From NCBI GenBank assembly GCA_030040955.1, contig JASHSH010000274.1:1-7451 (forward strand): a DNA stretch of 7,451 bases, in the 5' to 3' direction. The stretch comes from Rhodospirillales bacterium. Lineage in GTDB: Bacteria > Pseudomonadota > Alphaproteobacteria > Rhodospirillales > Magnetospirillaceae. This document shows positions 5,260 to 7,451 of this stretch, piece by piece (position 1 is the first letter of the stretch; each line of letters starts with the position of its first letter). The notes beneath the pieces were generated by a model, which saw nothing but the letters and a program-made list of their open reading frames with translations, was not told the DNA's origin and made no database searches. Position numbers and translations under genes: made by a program.

Positions 5260-6506
5260 CCGCCGCTGGACTCTGTGTCCGCCGCGCCGGATGCCGGCTT
5301 TGCGGCGGCGCCAAGCTCGAACAGGTTCTGTCGCTCAAGCCCACGCCGCCGGCGAATGCGTTCGTGGCGCGCTCCGAGCTCGGCGCGAAGCAGCCCGTTT
5401 TCCCGCTGGACCTATACTTCTGCGGCGACTGCGGCCATGTGCAGCTGCTCGACATCGTCGATCCCGCCGTCCTGTTCGAGAACTACGTCTATGTCTCGGG
5501 CACCTCGCCGGTCTTCGTGAGACATTTCGAGACCTATGCCGATGCCCTGATCCGGCTCGCCGCGCCCAAGCCAAAGTCTCTCGTGGTGGACATCGGCTCG
5601 AACGACGGCACGCTCCTGCGCTTTTTCCAGAAGGCGGGGTTCGTGGTGCTCGGCATCGACCCGGCCCGCGCCATCGCCGAAGCCGCGACGAAGTCGGGTG
5701 TCGAGACTAGGGTGGGCTTTTTCTCGCCGACGCTCGCCGTGGGCTTGCGCGCCGAGCGCGGGCCGGCCGCGATCGTTACCGCCAACAATGTCTTCGCCCA
5801 TATCGACGACCTGGCTGGCGTGGTGGCGGGGGTGCGGTCCCTGCTCGCCCCCGACGGCATCTTCGCCTTCGAGGTCTCGTATCTTGGCGATGTGGTCGAG
5901 AAGACGTTGTTCGATACCATCTACCACGAGCACCTCTCCTATCACTCGGCGCGGCCCCTGGTGCGGTTCTTCGCCGCCCACGGGATGGAGCTGATCGAGG
6001 CGCTGCGGGTGGACAGTCACGGCGGCTCGCTGCGCGGCATCGCGCAGCTCGAGGGCGGGCCGCGCCGGCCCGGCGCCTCGGTCTCGGAGATGCTTACCCA
6101 AGAGACGAAGCAGGGCCTCGACAAGGCCGAGACGTTCCGCCGCTTCGGCCGCGACATCGACGCGATCAAGTTGCAGCTCGCCGGATTGCTGCGCCAGTTC
6201 AAGGGCGAGGGCAAGACGATCGCCGGCTTCGGCGCGCCGGCCAAGGCCACCACGCTGATGTACCATTTCGGCATCGGCCCCGACATCGTCGATTTCGTCA
6301 TCGACGATTCGCCGCTCAAGCAAGGCCTGTTCACGCCCGGCCTGCATATTCCGGTGGTTCCCGCCTCGGCGATCGCCGCGCGCAAGCCCGACTATCTCGT
6401 GGTGCTGGCCTGGAACTTCGCTTCCGCCATCATCGCCAAGAATGCCGCCTTCCGGGAAAGTGGCGGACATTTCATCGTCCCGCTCCCGCGTGTCGAGGTC
6501 ATATGA
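5256..6506 (+). CDS. TylC3-like sugar C-methyltransferase (CTG start proposed)
   Basis: This enzyme family adds a methyl group from SAM to a carbon of a 4-keto nucleotide sugar, giving a branched sugar. All three parts are visible, numbered from 5256. The N-terminal zinc domain has CRLC (Cys13, Cys16) and YFCGDCGHVQL (Cys56, Cys59). The SAM-binding core has VVDIGSNDGTLL (110-121) and TANNVFAHI with His182, followed by the catalytic YHEHLSYH with Tyr223, Glu225 and His226. The C-terminal Rossmann-like domain has GFGAPAKATTLMYHF (325-339). The 416-residue length fits the family (about 410). There is no ATG, GTG or TTG in frame before the zinc motif. CTG at 5256 overlaps the cupin stop as CTGA, as an ATGA overlap would, and leaves 12 residues before the first Cys. 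The next gene starts one base after the stop. Confidence 0.88.
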   Translation: MTAAGLCVRRAGCRLCGGAKLEQVLSLKPTPPANAFVARSELGAKQPVFPLDLYFCGDCGHVQLLDIVDPAVLFENYVYVSGTSPVFVRHFETYADALIRLAAPKPKSLVVDIGSNDGTLLRFFQKAGFVVLGIDPARAIAEAATKSGVETRVGFFSPTLAVGLRAERGPAAIVTANNVFAHIDDLAGVVAGVRSLLAPDGIFAFEVSYLGDVVEKTLFDTIYHEHLSYHSARPLVRFFAAHGMELIEALRVDSHGGSLRGIAQLEGGPRRPGASVSEMLTQETKQGLDKAETFRRFGRDIDAIKLQLAGLLRQFKGEGKTIAGFGAPAKATTLMYHFGIGPDIVDFVIDDSPLKQGLFTPGLHIPVVPASAIAARKPDYLVVLAWNFASAIIAKNAAFRESGGHFIVPLPRVEVI

Positions 6507-6507
6507 G

Positions 6508-7451
6508 ATGAACGAATCGGTTGTCGCTGCGGACATCGCGGAGATCGGCGAGCGCATCGCCGGGCCGGCCCGCGACCTGGCCGGCAAGACGGTGATCCTC
6601 ACCGGCGGGCGCGGCTTTCTCGGCCGCTATTTCACCGAGGTCATCCTCCACCTCAACCGGCATGTGCTGGACCGCCCCTGCCACCTGGTCGCGGTCGACA
6701 ATCTCATCACCGCGGGCGCCTCGGGTTCGCAGGTGGCCGAGCTGCCCAACGTCACCTTCCTGCGCCACGATGTGATCGAGCCGCTGCGCTGGGAGAAGCC
6801 GGTCGATTACGTGATCCACGCGGCCGGCATCGCGAGTCCGTATTACTACCGCGCCTATCCGCTCGAGACGCTCGAAGTCGCGATCACGGGCACGCGCAAC
6901 ATGCTGCAACTGGCCTCGCGCGACCGCGCCCGCTTCGTCTTCTTCTCTTCGTCGGAGATCTATGGCGACCCCGACCCGGCCCATGTGCCGACGCCGGAAA
7001 GCTATCGCGGCCATGTGGCGAGCCAAGGTCCGCGCGCCTGCTATGACGAATCGAAGCGGGTCGGCGAGACGCTCTGCTACATCTTCCACGAGAAGCATGG
7101 CGTGGCGACCAACATCATCCGCCCGTTCAACGTATACGGGCCGGGCATGCAGGAGACCGATTATCGGGTGCTGCCCAACTTCGCCAGCCGCATCAAGAGC
7201 AAGAAGCCGCTCAACCTCTATGGCAGCGGCAATCAGACCCGCACCTTCTGCTACATCACCGACGCCATGGTCGGCTTCATGCTGGTGGCGCTGAAGGGCG
7301 TGCCGGGCGAGACCTACAATATCGGCAACCCCACGCCCGAGATCAGCATGTCGGGCCTTGCCGACGTGATCGAGCAGGTGCTCGGCCGCCCGGTGCCGCG
7401 CAACAAGATCGAGTATCCGGACTCCTATCCGGCCGACGAGCCGAACCGGCG
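6508..7451 (+). CDS. UDP-glucuronate decarboxylase-like SDR, 3' end outside window
   Basis: An extended short-chain dehydrogenase runs 314 codons without a stop to the window edge. A 25-residue helical leader precedes the NAD site TGGRGFLG (Gly33, Gly36, Gly39) and VAVDNL with Asp64. HAAGIASPYYYRAYPLETL resembles the HLACPASPxxYxxxP motif of UDP-xylose synthases. SSSEIYGDP holds Glu150, the position used for decarboxylation in UXS and ArnA. The catalytic pair is in CYDESKR (Tyr179, Lys183), followed by RPFNVYGPGM and LYGSGNQTRTFCYITD. The last residues, ADEPNRR, approach the family's DxxxRxPDI motif. The likely reaction is oxidation of a UDP-hexuronate at C4 and decarboxylation to a 4-keto-pentose or pentose; a 4,6-dehydratase or epimerase is the alternative. 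The start has GAGG (6495-6498) nine bases upstream and sits one base after the methyltransferase stop, so it is co-transcribed. Confidence 0.85.
   Translation, partial: MNESVVAADIAEIGERIAGPARDLAGKTVILTGGRGFLGRYFTEVILHLNRHVLDRPCHLVAVDNLITAGASGSQVAELPNVTFLRHDVIEPLRWEKPVDYVIHAAGIASPYYYRAYPLETLEVAITGTRNMLQLASRDRARFVFFSSSEIYGDPDPAHVPTPESYRGHVASQGPRACYDESKRVGETLCYIFHEKHGVATNIIRPFNVYGPGMQETDYRVLPNFASRIKSKKPLNLYGSGNQTRTFCYITDAMVGFMLVALKGVPGETYNIGNPTPEISMSGLADVIEQVLGRPVPRNKIEYPDSYPADEPNR

Noticed and set aside
5250..5262. Programmed frameshift joining cupin and methyltransferase (TCC TGA C)
   Set aside because: It resembles a +1 shift site, but the methyltransferase is in the -1 frame relative to the cupin, and no slippery heptamer precedes the stop.
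5412..6602. 396-codon minus-strand open frame opposite the methyltransferase
   Set aside because: It is antisense to a protein with complete, unmistakable domains. It is rich in Arg, Gly and His with no motif of its own.

Overview
The window looks like a high-GC alphaproteobacterial chromosome. The signs are a CobF-type aerobic cobalamin enzyme, a CCA-encoding tRNA-Glu(UUC) 3' end, a VapBC pair of the Rhizobiales/Rhodospirillales style, and strong G/C bias at third codon positions in the genes on the right. The exact genus cannot be read from the sequence.

Positions 1 to about 1543 read as the worn end of an integrated element. On the minus strand lies a fragment of a tyrosine recombinase (about 632 to 261), cut short by an amber codon at a position that is normally Trp. 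Next, also on the minus strand, is a vapB-vapC toxin-antitoxin operon whose reading frames are open. Its VapC toxin, however, lacks exactly the three residues (Phe-Gly-Asp) that carry a catalytic aspartate. The segment ends at 1497-1543 with the 3' part of a tRNA-Glu gene without its 5' half, which is the classic footprint of integration into a tRNA. A tandem pair of imperfect 20-bp repeats and a perfect 7-bp hairpin sit just before this site.

Positions 1544 to about 4676 carry housekeeping or accessory genes. A secreted alpha/beta hydrolase (+) has its catalytic-His position occupied by Phe. It converges on cobF (-), precorrin-6A synthase of the aerobic B12 pathway, with a nested inverted repeat between the two. 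Upstream of cobF is queH (-), the epoxyqueuosine reductase of queuosine tRNA modification. Between queH and cobF is an unannotated relic: the C-terminal end of a ScfR/DUF2083-type HTH regulator, broken by a one-base deletion in a run of six C.

Positions 4825 to 7451 are a tightly packed plus-strand operon divergent from queH: a small cupin enzyme, a TylC3-like sugar C-methyltransferase, and a UDP-glucuronate-decarboxylase-like SDR that runs off the window. Together they suggest synthesis of a C-methyl-branched nucleotide sugar for a surface polysaccharide or glycolipid. The methyltransferase has no ATG/GTG/TTG start near its conserved N-terminus. The best start is a CTG that overlaps the cupin stop codon, in the position where an ATGA overlap would be expected.
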